Assembly: GCF_000144405.1 (NCBI RefSeq)
Contig: NC_014370.1
Span: 377,501 to 441,500 of the forward strand
Length of the DNA: 64,000 bases
From: Prevotella melaninogenica ATCC 25845
GTDB lineage: Bacteria > Bacteroidota > Bacteroidia > Bacteroidales > Bacteroidaceae
Direction: 5' to 3'
Of this stretch, positions 48,934 through 57,363 are shown in pieces. Under the pieces are notes generated by a model. The model made no database searches. It had not been told where the DNA came from and saw only the letters and a program-made list of their open reading frames with translations. Position 1 is the first letter of the stretch, and every line of letters starts with the position of its first letter. Both the position numbers and the translations under genes were made by a program.

Positions 48934-48943
48934 AATTCTATTT
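48934..48943. repeat. Target site duplication, right
   Basis: AATTCTATTT matches the left copy at 47504-47513 base for base. Confidence 0.85.
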
Positions 48944-49215
48944 AGTTCCTTCAATTTTATAGTAAGTGAGCTGTAGTATCTCTTTTTATAGCGATGACTA
49001 ATTTTTCTCGTGGCAGGAATATCAATACCCCTTATGCAGTACTTCCTTATAGTCATTGAAGTAGGTGTCGAAGAATCATCTTAAGCAAAGGGAAACAAGT
49101 TAAGCTTATAAAAAGAGGAGTTGTGTTTTTTTTTACGGTTAGATAAGTGGTTCATAACGAAAGATACTTAGAAACAGGGGTTTTGTGTGTTTTTTAGTAG
49201 ATTTTTACATATTTG

Positions 49216-49247
49216 TTTGCCGCGAGGTATATTATTTTGTATTTTTG
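49216..49247 (+). promoter_or_regulatory. Bacteroidetes-type promoter for the TonB-domain gene
   Basis: TTTG (49216-49219), 20 nt, TATTTTTG (49240-49247), about 105 nt before the start codon. Confidence 0.75.
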
Positions 49248-49351
49248 CATGTGTTACTTATGGCTTGGGCTATTAATGTAAATTGATGACGACAGTTAAT
49301 CTACAGACCAATTTATAACATGTGAATAATTTAATTTAAAATATAACTATT

Positions 49352-50011
49352 ATGCTCCGATTAATATATCTCGTTTTATTATGTCTAATGGCTTTGAATG
49401 TTGAAGCACAAGGCTTAAGACTCCCTACTAAACGGCAACATTCTAAAGCATCTTCTGTAAGAGTAACAGTGAAGAAGCCTGCACCACAGCGTAAAGTAGT
49501 TGTGAATAGGCCACGTGTTGTTAAGCCACGTTCGGTGCAGCCTCGTCTATCTAGGGCAGTTAGCAACTATGATGTATATGTATATGATGATTGCCCTACT
49601 GCGAAGAAGAAAGTAAAATCCAAGAGCTGTAATTCGTGCGAGGAGTCTGATTGTGAAGAGCCTGAATACGATAGTTCGAATGATATGTCGTCAGAAGATG
49701 CTGATAAAATTTATACGATTGCAGAACAAATGCCTTCGTTTAAGGGGAATGTGAATTCCTGGTTGTCTAGCCACATTCAATATCCTGCAGTTGCTGCGGA
49801 GAATGGTGTTCAAGGGCGTGTAATTGTGAAGTTTGTGGTAACTGCTGAAGGCTATGTAAGGCAGGCACAAGTTGTAAGAGGAGTTGACTCGTCACTAGAT
49901 CGAGAAGCAGTACGCGTTGTGAATAGTATGCCTGCATGGAATCCGGGTATGAATAATGGAAGATATGTAAATGTCTGGTTTTCTCTTCCACTTACATTTA
50001 AACTGCAATAG
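49352..50011 (+). CDS. TonB C-terminal domain protein
   Basis: A 219-residue protein with an N-terminal hydrophobic stretch that looks like a cleavable signal peptide (LVLLCLMALNVEAQ), a basic Pro/Lys/Arg-rich middle (about residues 25-70) with a Cys-rich acidic patch (CNSCEESDCEEPE, about 92-104), and a TonB C-terminal domain (about 130-219, YPAVAAENGVQGRVIVKFVV). Unlike classical TonB, the signal seems cleavable rather than an anchor, so it may be a secreted TonB-like protein. It lies 34 nt before a WG-repeat lipoprotein gene, likely in one operon. Confidence 0.85.
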   Translation: MLRLIYLVLLCLMALNVEAQGLRLPTKRQHSKASSVRVTVKKPAPQRKVVVNRPRVVKPRSVQPRLSRAVSNYDVYVYDDCPTAKKKVKSKSCNSCEESDCEEPEYDSSNDMSSEDADKIYTIAEQMPSFKGNVNSWLSSHIQYPAVAAENGVQGRVIVKFVVTAEGYVRQAQVVRGVDSSLDREAVRVVNSMPAWNPGMNNGRYVNVWFSLPLTFKLQ

Positions 50012-50045
50012 TATTATAATAGCCTTTACCTAGAATCTTATAAAA

Positions 50046-51791
50046 ATGAGAAAGTATCTTTTATTAATTTTGGTGCTTGTCTTTATTTCTTTGTTGTCAT
50101 CTTGTCAAAAGGAGGAAAGCGTAGCGGAGTATATACCTTTTAAATCAGAAAAGGATGGTAAATGGGGATTTATTAATTTAGATGGAGATGTACTATTAGA
50201 AGATGAATTTAAGAGAGAGCCAACCATTGTGTCAAATGACCGATTCTTTGCTAAGAACAAAGAAGGGTATTGGGAGATGTACACTGCTGATAAGAATGCA
50301 AGGCAAGTAGGTAAGGAATATGTGCAAGCAGGAGCCTTTATTGAGGATGTTGCGCCTGTCGTTGAGAAAGGTAGAGCAATTGACTTTATTGATAAGAACG
50401 GTAAAGTAAAGTTTACATTGGGTAATGTAGATGGTGTGGCTATTACCTCATGTAGGAACTTTATAGATGGAGTTGCCATATTTAAGTGTGGTGGCTATTA
50501 TGGAGCAATTGATGAGTCGGGTAATGTAGTTATAAAGCCTGATTATCTTGTACTAGAACCAGCTAAAGATGGTAAGCTCGTAGGAATTCACAGTAAATAT
50601 AAGGAGACAAAGGATAGGGCTAAGGTTAAAATAACAGTGTTGGATACGTCTGGTAAGGTTCTTTCTGAGTTTGCTTTAGATAGGATCCTCGAGAGTTTAG
50701 ATTACTTCTCTGATGGTGTGTTGGCTGTAGCAAAGAAGAGTACCGATGGTATTAATTATTGGGGACTTATCAATGATAAAGGGGAGTGGGTTCTTCATGC
50801 CTCCCATAAGATACGATCTGTTAAAGGAATGAGAAATGGTAAGTTCATCTTTAGTGATGGTGAGCAATGTGGCTTGATGGACTTTAATGGTGAAGTTCTG
50901 ATACGTCCAAAGTATTCAGATATTAAGTTTACGGGGGCTAACCAACTTTTTGTTCTTGATGACCATATTGACCCACAATGGAAACTAATTACCGAGGAGG
51001 AAGATGTTATTTCTCCTAATGAGTTTGATGAAGTTTACCCTTTGCTGGGTGATAAGTATTTTGTTAAGGATGATGGTGATAGTTGGATTATTATAGATGA
51101 TAAGGGTAAAGAAGTTAAGACGAAAGTTGATATTTATGAGTTTAGCTATAATCAGGGAGATACTGAGTTTGAAAGTCAGTACTTAGATCTTACGTCATTC
51201 ATTAACGAATTACATATAAAGAAGGATGGGCTCTTGGGGCTTAATCTAACCATGAAAGTAGCAGATGTCATAAAGTCGTTTAGTTTCCTATATAAGCAGT
51301 ATGGAGAAGGCGATTTTAGTGACAATGCTTCATCGTATAGATATTCTAATGATATTAGTGTTGACTTGAACTTCAACAATGTGAAGTTTCAGATAGCTGC
51401 TTTGTTCGATGATAATGTTGCTGATTACACTTTCTCATCAGGCTTTAGTAATATTAGTCCTAATCAAATATCTGTTACCTTCTACAATGAAAAGCTATTA
51501 AAAGGTCATTTGAGTCAGCTTACGAGAAGTTTAAAGGCGAAGCTGAAGAAGGTGGGTACGATTGTCAAGGAAACAGAGTACGCATTGATAGTCGCTAGTG
51601 GCAATGCTTATTATTTTGTGGGTAGCGATGGTGATAAGGTGTATTTGAATTATGGTAACTTTGATGTTAATGCCATAAACCTTAATATGTTTACGGGTAG
51701 TGATGATGCTGTTACAACCACAAGTGACTCATATGTAGATGATGCGGAGTACGTTGATAGTGTTTGTATAGATTCAGCCGTGGTCTATTAG
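50046..51791 (+). CDS. WG-repeat lipoprotein
   Basis: A 581-residue lipoprotein (lipobox LSSC, Cys20). Several WG-type repeats (for example GKWGFINLDGDVLLEDEF, YWGLINDKGEWVLHA, QCGLMDFNGEVLIRPKY) fill residues 35-300. The C-terminal 200 residues do not resemble them and end in an acidic Asp/Val-rich tail. WG-repeat proteins often occur in Bacteroidetes as surface or periplasmic proteins of unknown role. It probably shares an operon with the preceding TonB-domain gene. Confidence 0.88.
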   Translation: MRKYLLLILVLVFISLLSSCQKEESVAEYIPFKSEKDGKWGFINLDGDVLLEDEFKREPTIVSNDRFFAKNKEGYWEMYTADKNARQVGKEYVQAGAFIEDVAPVVEKGRAIDFIDKNGKVKFTLGNVDGVAITSCRNFIDGVAIFKCGGYYGAIDESGNVVIKPDYLVLEPAKDGKLVGIHSKYKETKDRAKVKITVLDTSGKVLSEFALDRILESLDYFSDGVLAVAKKSTDGINYWGLINDKGEWVLHASHKIRSVKGMRNGKFIFSDGEQCGLMDFNGEVLIRPKYSDIKFTGANQLFVLDDHIDPQWKLITEEEDVISPNEFDEVYPLLGDKYFVKDDGDSWIIIDDKGKEVKTKVDIYEFSYNQGDTEFESQYLDLTSFINELHIKKDGLLGLNLTMKVADVIKSFSFLYKQYGEGDFSDNASSYRYSNDISVDLNFNNVKFQIAALFDDNVADYTFSSGFSNISPNQISVTFYNEKLLKGHLSQLTRSLKAKLKKVGTIVKETEYALIVASGNAYYFVGSDGDKVYLNYGNFDVNAINLNMFTGSDDAVTTTSDSYVDDAEYVDSVCIDSAVVY

Positions 51792-51840
51792 TTGTTCTGT
51801 ACAGACCTTTGATAAGTTCTGTAAAACTATTGTGTTAAGA

Positions 51841-51872
51841 TTTGGATAAGTGCAATGAATGTATTACCTTTG
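51841..51872 (+). promoter_or_regulatory. Bacteroidetes-type promoter for the DUF3467 gene
   Basis: TTTG (51841-51844), 20 nt, TACCTTTG (51865-51872). A related sequence precedes the decayed gene copy at 53123-53161. Confidence 0.8.
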
Positions 51873-51978
51873 CATAAGCTAGACCATACGAGGCATATAA
51901 GTTATAGTTAATGCTTAACCTTGTTCGGTATTATTCAAGCAATGCAAACGAATTATTTATCTAAATCATATTAACAAA

Positions 51979-52308
51979 ATGGACAATAACAATCAGAATC
52001 AAGAGGGACAGCAGTTGCAGATTGATCTCTCACCAGAAATCGCTAAAGGTGTTTATACAAACTTCCAGATAATTTCTCATTCAAGTTCAGAGTTTGTACT
52101 TGATTTTGCTACACTTCTTCCAGGTGTACCAAAGGCAACAGTGACAAGCCGTGTTATTATTGCACCTGAGCACGCATTGCGTCTTCTTGCAGCTTTGCAG
52201 GATAATGTAGTACGCTATGAGAAAGAGTTTGGTAAGATTGACCGTCATGAGCCAGAGCAGGAGCCACGTACGATTGCTCCATTTGGTCCTGGTAAGGTTG
52301 ATGCATAA
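51979..52308 (+). CDS. DUF3467 family protein
   Basis: A 109-residue cytosolic protein of the DUF3467 family, recognised from QLQIDLSPEIAKGVYTNFQ and the region HSSSEFVLDFATLLPG followed by ALRLLAALQDNVVRYEKEFG. Its function is unknown. In related genomes it commonly lies close to rpoC (from memory); here an insertion sequence and two other genes intervene. A truncated copy follows about 870 bases downstream. Confidence 0.92.
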   Translation: MDNNNQNQEGQQLQIDLSPEIAKGVYTNFQIISHSSSEFVLDFATLLPGVPKATVTSRVIIAPEHALRLLAALQDNVVRYEKEFGKIDRHEPEQEPRTIAPFGPGKVDA

Positions 52309-52332
52309 GCAGACTTCTTAATGATCAATAAT

Positions 52333-52369
52333 AAAGCCGTCCGAGCAATCGGGCGGCTTTCGTTTTTTT
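52333..52369 (+). terminator. Rho-independent terminator after the DUF3467 gene
   Basis: AAAGCCG...CCGA pairs with TCGG...CGGCTTT, followed by a run of seven T. Confidence 0.9.
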
Positions 52370-52466
52370 GATAATCTCGAGAGATATAGAATGTGCAGTT
52401 ATCGAATTACTTGTATCTATGGCAATGGTAGGAAATATGTTCGTCGACTATTTGAGCGTAAAGGAT

Positions 52467-52628
52467 TTAACCTCCAAAGGCATATTTATAAATAAAGATG
52501 CCAACAAGAGGTGTGAAAGTAAGGCTTAGTCCTATAAATGTGAAGCACGATAGCCAGCCCCAATCTCTCCACTTTATGACAAAGGGCATAAGTACAAGTG
52601 TAATAATGAACTCTATAAATATCCACAT
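52467..52628 (-). CDS. Small membrane protein, 53 residues, hypothetical
   Basis: A short frame from ATG at 52628 to TAA at 52467. It encodes two hydrophobic segments (FIEFIITLVLMPFVI and CFTFIGLSLTFTPLVGIFIY) joined by a charged loop KWRDWGW, with a short C-terminal tail KYAFGG. Translation is supported by a promoter at the right distance upstream on the minus strand (52651-52681) and by the orderly hydrophobic pattern with charged turn. The family is not recognised; it looks like small conserved hypothetical membrane proteins of Bacteroidales. Confidence 0.72.
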   Translation of the reverse strand: MWIFIEFIITLVLMPFVIKWRDWGWLSCFTFIGLSLTFTPLVGIFIYKYAFGG

Positions 52629-52650
52629 AATAAGAATTGCTTTTGAAAAA

Positions 52651-52681
52651 CAAAGATAAATAAAAATGCTGTAAAAACAAA
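52651..52681 (-). promoter_or_regulatory. Promoter for the 53-residue membrane protein
   Basis: On the minus strand TTTG (52681-52678), 19 nt, then TATCTTTG (52658-52651), about 23 nt before the start codon. Confidence 0.7.
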
Positions 52682-52812
52682 GCGTTGCAGATAATTGTTT
52701 TGAAAAATTATTACATAATCTCGAATAAAAGATCTACAAATAACGGCAAAAATATATGTAAAAGATAAGTTTGTAACCAATAGTAAATCAGTTAGTTATG
52801 ATCCTGTGTAAG

Positions 52813-52946
52813 AAAAGGTGCTTAATTGGACTTCAAAAGGGCGTTAGTAAGACCTCTAAAGGGCATCTTTTGTAAGTCAATTAGGCGTCTTTTAGAAACC
52901 AAAAGAGCATGTATTGGTTTTGAATTGTATGAAAATAGTTTACAAG
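52813..52946 (-). repeat. 22-nt-unit palindromic repeat, family 1, copy D
   Basis: Read on the minus strand: leader CTTGTAAACTATTTTCATAC, then four units beginning ATGCT, ACGCC, ATGCC and ACGCC, and a last partial unit beginning AGCACC. The fourth unit is identical to that in copies B and C. Unlike the others this copy lies on the minus strand. Confidence 0.85.
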
Positions 52947-53122
52947 TATTGGTTGATATGGGAATAAGTAGCCTCGCAGAAGACGGAAAGATATCAATAA
53001 TAAAACAAAATGTCATGAGGCTCTATTGGTTGATTTGACTTTAATGGAAGAACCTAAAGAAAGTTCTGTTAGTAGTGTTATTTTGAGGTGGAAATCTAAT
53101 AGGTTTAGAGTAAAACTTTTGT

Positions 53123-53333
53123 AGTTAGATTTAGATAAATAACTTTAATGTATTATCTTTGCGTAAAAGAAGAAAGTATTTATTGCTCCTGAGCACGCAT
53201 TGCGTCTCCTTGCAGCTTTGCAGGACAATGTAGTACGCTACGAGAAAGAGTTTGGTAAGATGACCGCCACGAACCTAAAGAGCAGGGACCACGCACCATC
53301 GCTCCATTCGGCAATGGTAAGGTTGAAGCATAA
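53123..53333 (+). pseudogene. Decayed partial copy of the DUF3467 gene with its promoter
   Basis: Positions 53176-53333 match the 3' half of the DUF3467 gene (from 52158) at high identity, for example GAGCACGCATTGCGTCT and the end AAGGTTGAAGCATAA. One base is lost at about 53260 (GATGACC for GATTGACC), shifting the frame; the first half of the gene is gone. The upstream stretch TTAGATTTAGATAAAT to TATCTTTG resembles the promoter of the intact gene. So a duplication was followed by an internal deletion that kept promoter and 3' end, and then by a frameshift. Confidence 0.85.
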
Positions 53334-53360
53334 GCAATCCCTTTAAGATTAAAATACTTG

Positions 53361-53389
53361 AAAGTCGCCTCCATATTGGGGGCGACTTT
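53361..53389. terminator. Hairpin terminator, possibly bidirectional
   Basis: AAAGTCGCC pairs with GGCGACTTT. It corresponds in place to the terminator after the intact DUF3467 gene and also ends the converging sulfatase gene. T-runs are weak on both sides. Confidence 0.6.
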
Positions 53390-53440
53390 CTGTTTCAGGG
53401 GGGCTTGTAAGCATGTTACAAAGTCACTACTTTGGTTAAG

Positions 53441-55513
53441 CTATTGCGCTTTCACGTATAAGTTTGTGTATTGGTAATAAGCCTGCGCCTTGCGAACGAG
53501 TTCTTGATTCATCTGCTTTGTAGGTTGCTCTTCAAATGTACCATCATGTAATGGACGAACGATGTATTGTCGTACATTGCGGACTGGCGATAAAACTGTT
53601 AGTCGGTTACCTTCAAGATACCCAAGGTCTTGGTAAGTTGCCATGAATGCACGAGAATGATAGGTTGGTGCGAGGATGTCTTGTCCTGTGAAACTTACAG
53701 TGCAACGTAACTTGAGGAGAGAAAGTAGGGTAGGCATGACATCAATCTGCGAGCATATAGTTTCAATCTTTCTTGGTTGGAGAATAGCTGGCGCATAGAT
53801 GAGGCATGGAATATGGTAGCGGTCTATAGGAAGTGATGTTTTTCCGGCACTGGATGCACAGTGATCAGCAATAACTACGAATACGGTATTCTGGAACCAT
53901 GCTTTCTTTCGGGCGTCATTAATGAATTTACCGATTGCATAGTCTGTATATTTTACTGCGGCTTCTCTTGTGTTAGGGTCACCGTCTACTTTAATTCTGC
54001 CACTGGGATAGGTGTAAGGGCGATGATTGCTCGTGGTCATAATCTGTGCGAAGAAAGGAAGCTTCGACTGATAGTTCTTCTCGAATACTTGTAAGCTCTT
54101 GTTGAAGATATCTTCATCACAGACACCCCAAATGTTTGCGAATGTTACTTGATTGTTCGGTATGTCCTTTCGGTCTATTACCTCGTAGCCATTATGACTG
54201 AAGAAGTCGCCCATGTTATCGAAATAACTATCTCCGCCATAGATGAATTGCGATTTGTATCCCAAGTGAGAAAGGATACGACCTATTGATAAGTTCCCCA
54301 TTCGGTTAGCCTTTCGCTTGATTATGCTTTCTCCTGCACTCGGTGGAATGCAAAGAGATAATGCTTCTAATCCTCTAACTGTTCTGTTTCCTGTTGCGTA
54401 TAGACTGTCAAAGACAATACTCCCTTGCATGAGCTTGTCAAGTTGTGGGGTAAGGTTCTCTTTATTTCCATATCGCGTAAGGAAATCAGCACTTAGGCTT
54501 TCTACTGTTATTAAGACGATGTTAGGGCGTTGTGGCGCAAGGGACTCTCCAATCGCCTTCTTTCCCTCATTATTAAGTCCACTTAGTTGACGATACAGAG
54601 ACACACATTGTTGTTTGGGTAACATGGTATAGAACTTATCATACTCTAACATGTTACTTTGGAAAGCAATGACAAAGTCGCAGGCTCCGTTTTGTTCAAG
54701 TTGAGTAACGTATTGATTGTTACTTTGTAGAGCATGGGTGCCTTGTAAGATAAAATATGAGCTTATTGCTAAGACCATATATATAGAAAAGTGTATAAGA
54801 AACTTCTTCGCATTGTAAAGATGAGTAACCTTTAGCTTGTAATGTCGTGATTGAAGGAAGATAATTGCAGCTGTTAAGAGTAATGTAATGCCAATCAACG
54901 GAACAATAGAATAAGACTCCATGATGTTCCCAATAACTTCGTGAGTGTAGATGAGATAGTCTACTGCAATGAAATTATATCTTACGCCAAACTCTCCCCA
55001 GAAGATGTATTCTCCTGCTGTGACGCAAAGTAATAAGAAAACATATACAGCCCAAGTTATATAGAGGGAGATCTTACGCCATGTTTCTCTTGTTCTTGGA
55101 ATGAAAAAGCGTATGGAGAAACTGAATAGTTTCCATCCGAGGAATATTCGTGCAATCTTTGGTGCGCCGCCTCCGTATTCGTGGAAGATGGTATGGAAGA
55201 ATACTACGTAGGCAAAGGCGATAGTTAGTAGAAGTTCAATGATCCATCCTGTGACGCGATGATATTTAACTTCATTTAGCCCAAGGTTTATAATTTGCAA
55301 TGGTAAGGCAAGCAAAATTGCCATACAAATGTCTGTTACGAAGCCAACACTTAAAAATCTGATTATCTCCCAGAATGAGAAAGAAGAATCTTCGGGGACA
55401 TTCGACATTAAGATAATTCTTAGGATGAATCCAATGAGTAGATACAGTTTTAAAAATCGTGTTCCAATGAAATTAATAGGATTCTTGGTAATTACATTTG
55501 TTCTTTTGTCCAT
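53441..55513 (-). CDS. LTA synthase-type sulfatase/phosphoglycerol transferase
   Basis: A 690-residue membrane enzyme of the alkaline-phosphatase fold (LtaS/MdoB-like). Five membrane helices fill about residues 1-250, followed by the catalytic domain with VLITVESLSADF (about 334), GNRTVRGLEAL (the threonine, about 374, is the expected nucleophile) and VVIADHC (about 551). The start at 55513 (MDKRTNVI) was chosen because a -7 promoter box overlaps the longer frame at 55534. In this group the enzymes modify membrane glycans or lipids; the exact substrate here is unknown. Confidence 0.88.
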   Translation of the reverse strand: MDKRTNVITKNPINFIGTRFLKLYLLIGFILRIILMSNVPEDSSFSFWEIIRFLSVGFVTDICMAILLALPLQIINLGLNEVKYHRVTGWIIELLLTIAFAYVVFFHTIFHEYGGGAPKIARIFLGWKLFSFSIRFFIPRTRETWRKISLYITWAVYVFLLLCVTAGEYIFWGEFGVRYNFIAVDYLIYTHEVIGNIMESYSIVPLIGITLLLTAAIIFLQSRHYKLKVTHLYNAKKFLIHFSIYMVLAISSYFILQGTHALQSNNQYVTQLEQNGACDFVIAFQSNMLEYDKFYTMLPKQQCVSLYRQLSGLNNEGKKAIGESLAPQRPNIVLITVESLSADFLTRYGNKENLTPQLDKLMQGSIVFDSLYATGNRTVRGLEALSLCIPPSAGESIIKRKANRMGNLSIGRILSHLGYKSQFIYGGDSYFDNMGDFFSHNGYEVIDRKDIPNNQVTFANIWGVCDEDIFNKSLQVFEKNYQSKLPFFAQIMTTSNHRPYTYPSGRIKVDGDPNTREAAVKYTDYAIGKFINDARKKAWFQNTVFVVIADHCASSAGKTSLPIDRYHIPCLIYAPAILQPRKIETICSQIDVMPTLLSLLKLRCTVSFTGQDILAPTYHSRAFMATYQDLGYLEGNRLTVLSPVRNVRQYIVRPLHDGTFEEQPTKQMNQELVRKAQAYYQYTNLYVKAQ

Positions 55514-55531
55514 CGTATGCTTATTTTTCGG

Positions 55532-55539
55532 CAAAGTTA
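55532..55539 (-). promoter_or_regulatory. -7 box for the sulfatase gene
   Basis: Minus-strand TAACTTTG, 18 nt before the chosen start codon. The -33 element is weak. Confidence 0.5.
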
Positions 55540-55792
55540 ATAATTATAGATGAGGTTCAGACATATTTTAAGCAGTAATTGCGCTCGCGTGTTTGAGAAT
55601 GTTAGATCCTTGGAATGATAAATGTGATTCTATTTGTCGATGGTGTTTCTTTGTTTTTAGATAAGGTTCAACTTTATTTTTTAAGAGACTATCTACTTTC
55701 GAAGTATTTGCTTACTTTTGCATTCAAAATTAAAGCTTAATGAGGGAGTATTTACTATTCTTTTATTGTTAGGTGCCTATTGTGCAGGATTG

Positions 55793-55934
55793 TTAGTCCC
55801 GTGCCTTTTGTTTATAGTGCTGTAGTTGGTGGTTTACTTCTATAATTCTGTTCCCTCTTGCCTTAAAACATGAGCCTCTCAAGGGACAACCATCACAGCG
55901 TTCTGTCTGATAACGTATGCTGTATTTGTATGCC
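55793..55934 (-). pseudogene. IS1182-family transposase fragment
   Basis: On the minus strand this stretch reads AYKYSIRYQTERCDGCPL and then RGSCFKARGNRIIEVNH before a stop at 55793. The Cys-x-x-Cys-Pro-(4)-Cys motif with FKA-GNR is the late zinc-ribbon-like region of IS1182 transposases. A stop precedes it in frame and the usual C-terminal 40 or so residues are missing, so it is a remnant broken at both ends. No ends of the element were found. Confidence 0.75.
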
Positions 55935-56002
55935 TAAAGGTACAAAAACTTTAGGAAATAGCAAAGCCCAGGCTTGAGAAAGTCGGGGCTTTGTGCATAA
56001 AA

Positions 56003-56034
56003 AAGAGGATGTGTACATTTTGACACACCCTCTT
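56003..56034 (-). terminator. Rho-independent terminator of the second susCD pair
   Basis: On the minus strand AAGAGG(GT)GTGT pairs with ACAC(AT)CCTCTT, followed by TTTT. Confidence 0.8.
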
Positions 56035-56061
56035 ACAGACAATATAGTTAAATAATATGCT

Positions 56062-57348
56062 TTATAGTCCTTGGCTTTGCAATTCTTTCTCGGGTATTGG
56101 TAACCACTTGATTTTACGGCTTGCCCAAGTTGTTGCAGCAGAACCTTGCTCCAATCCGCGGCGGATATCTGCTGTGCGTTCACCACGGAAAGCGAGGAAG
56201 ATACGACGTAACTCGGCTATTTGTGCAAGGGTAGGGGTCATTGACTGTTGACTGGCTGTGTCATATTTACCAATAACCTTATTAGCCTCTGTCATTGCAT
56301 CACCTGTCATAACACCTCTTAGGATGAGTTCAGCCTTGATAAGGTGGATATCATCATCGTTTGAAATAATCATCGAACCCTTTCTTGTTAGCCCTGACGC
56401 ATAAATGTTATAGCGATTAGGATTCTTCTTGTCTACACTTGCATGAGCCAGTGGTAAGGCTTTCTTTTCAGCATCTGTTGTTCTTGCAGCTTCAAGAGAA
56501 GGGCTTACTTGTACATCACGGCTGTTTGGACCGATAGCACTGTAAAGTGGGTTGTCACCACCATCATTGTTATAGATTACCTCCACAGTCTCACCATCCT
56601 TTAGTGCGCCTTCTACGAGAGTCTTAGCGTCTGCGTATTGTCCACGATGCATAGCCAGTTTGAGTTCGTAGGTTTTTATCTGTCGGATAGCTGCGTCTTG
56701 GTTAAAGCCTTTGAAGGACTTTAGTGCATCAGACTTTGCAGCTCTCTCAGCAGCTTCGTATTGCTCCTTGGCTTGGTTTAGTAGTGTCTCGTGCGGAATA
56801 ACAGCCTTATTCAGGATGATAGACCCACCTTCTGCTGCCGGAGTTGTAGAGAAAGACTCTGCAAGCAACTGTAGAGCATAACCTGCATGAAGGTGACCCA
56901 CGTAGTTACCGTATGCCTTTACAATCTCTGTCTGCTCAGCATTTGCTCCTGTTATCTGTCCAGCAATCTCAGTCAGTTCGATGCTTCGTGCATAATAATT
57001 GTGGATTTTATTCCAAAGATCGTTTTGCGTGCCCGAAGTAGGAGTGAGGTTATCAGTCGCAATTTGGCGATAAAGGAGTGCATTAGGAATCGTTCCTTCG
57101 GTCAATTCGTCAACGGTTGTACCCAAAGCGAGGAAGGCTGCAGCAGAGGCATCGCCTTGAAGCGTCTTTACGTAGGCTACCAACGGACCATCAGTAATAC
57201 TATTGCTTTGAATATTAGCAACCATTGCTGATTTATTCAGTTGGTCTCTTGTAAGTGTGTTACTTGGTGTCTCCGCATTTTCTACCCATGAATCGCAACT
57301 CGCGAATAGTACAGAAAAGGCGAGAATGGCATATATTGATTTTTTCAT
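56062..57348 (-). CDS. SusD/RagB-type lipoprotein
   Basis: A 428-residue surface lipoprotein with lipobox FASC (Cys19). Length is short for a SusD. Helical repeats are visible (IKTYELKLAMHRGQYADAKT) and the closing region AELRRIFLAFRGERTADIRRG and KWLPIPEKELQ is typical of RagB/SusD. It is the partner of the TonB-dependent transporter upstream (15 nt gap). No enzyme gene lies near, so the ligand is unknown; RagAB-type pairs can carry peptides. Confidence 0.9.
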   Translation of the reverse strand: MKKSIYAILAFSVLFASCDSWVENAETPSNTLTRDQLNKSAMVANIQSNSITDGPLVAYVKTLQGDASAAAFLALGTTVDELTEGTIPNALLYRQIATDNLTPTSGTQNDLWNKIHNYYARSIELTEIAGQITGANAEQTEIVKAYGNYVGHLHAGYALQLLAESFSTTPAAEGGSIILNKAVIPHETLLNQAKEQYEAAERAAKSDALKSFKGFNQDAAIRQIKTYELKLAMHRGQYADAKTLVEGALKDGETVEVIYNNDGGDNPLYSAIGPNSRDVQVSPSLEAARTTDAEKKALPLAHASVDKKNPNRYNIYASGLTRKGSMIISNDDDIHLIKAELILRGVMTGDAMTEANKVIGKYDTASQQSMTPTLAQIAELRRIFLAFRGERTADIRRGLEQGSAATTWASRKIKWLPIPEKELQSQGL

Positions 57349-57363
57349 TTTATCGTCTTCTTT

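Larger units (their letters stand above)
48826..49351. other. IS right end and intergenic DNA before the TonB-domain gene
   Basis: The first 108 bases are the terminal part of the insertion sequence. After the target duplication about 400 bases hold no gene; only the promoter at 49216-49247 was recognised. Confidence 0.6.
55540..56061. other. Intergenic region with IS remnant and terminators
   Basis: It holds the IS1182 remnant (55793-55934), a hairpin CAAAGCCC/GGGCTTTG at 55962-55992 and the terminator of the susD gene (56003-56034). A lone TACTTTTG (55713-55720) on the plus strand has no gene after it. Confidence 0.6.

Noticed and set aside
52826-53038. A 70-codon plus-strand open frame
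   Set aside because: Its first half consists of the 22-nt repeat element copy D, and no promoter or ribosome-binding site fits.
55962-55992. CAAAGCCC/GGGCTTTG hairpin as a terminator
   Set aside because: There is no T-run on either strand and a better terminator stands at 56003-56034; it may be part of the IS remnant.
55893-56186. A 97-codon minus-strand frame
   Set aside because: It overlaps the end of the SusD gene and its terminator in another frame; the only coding trace there is the IS1182 remnant.
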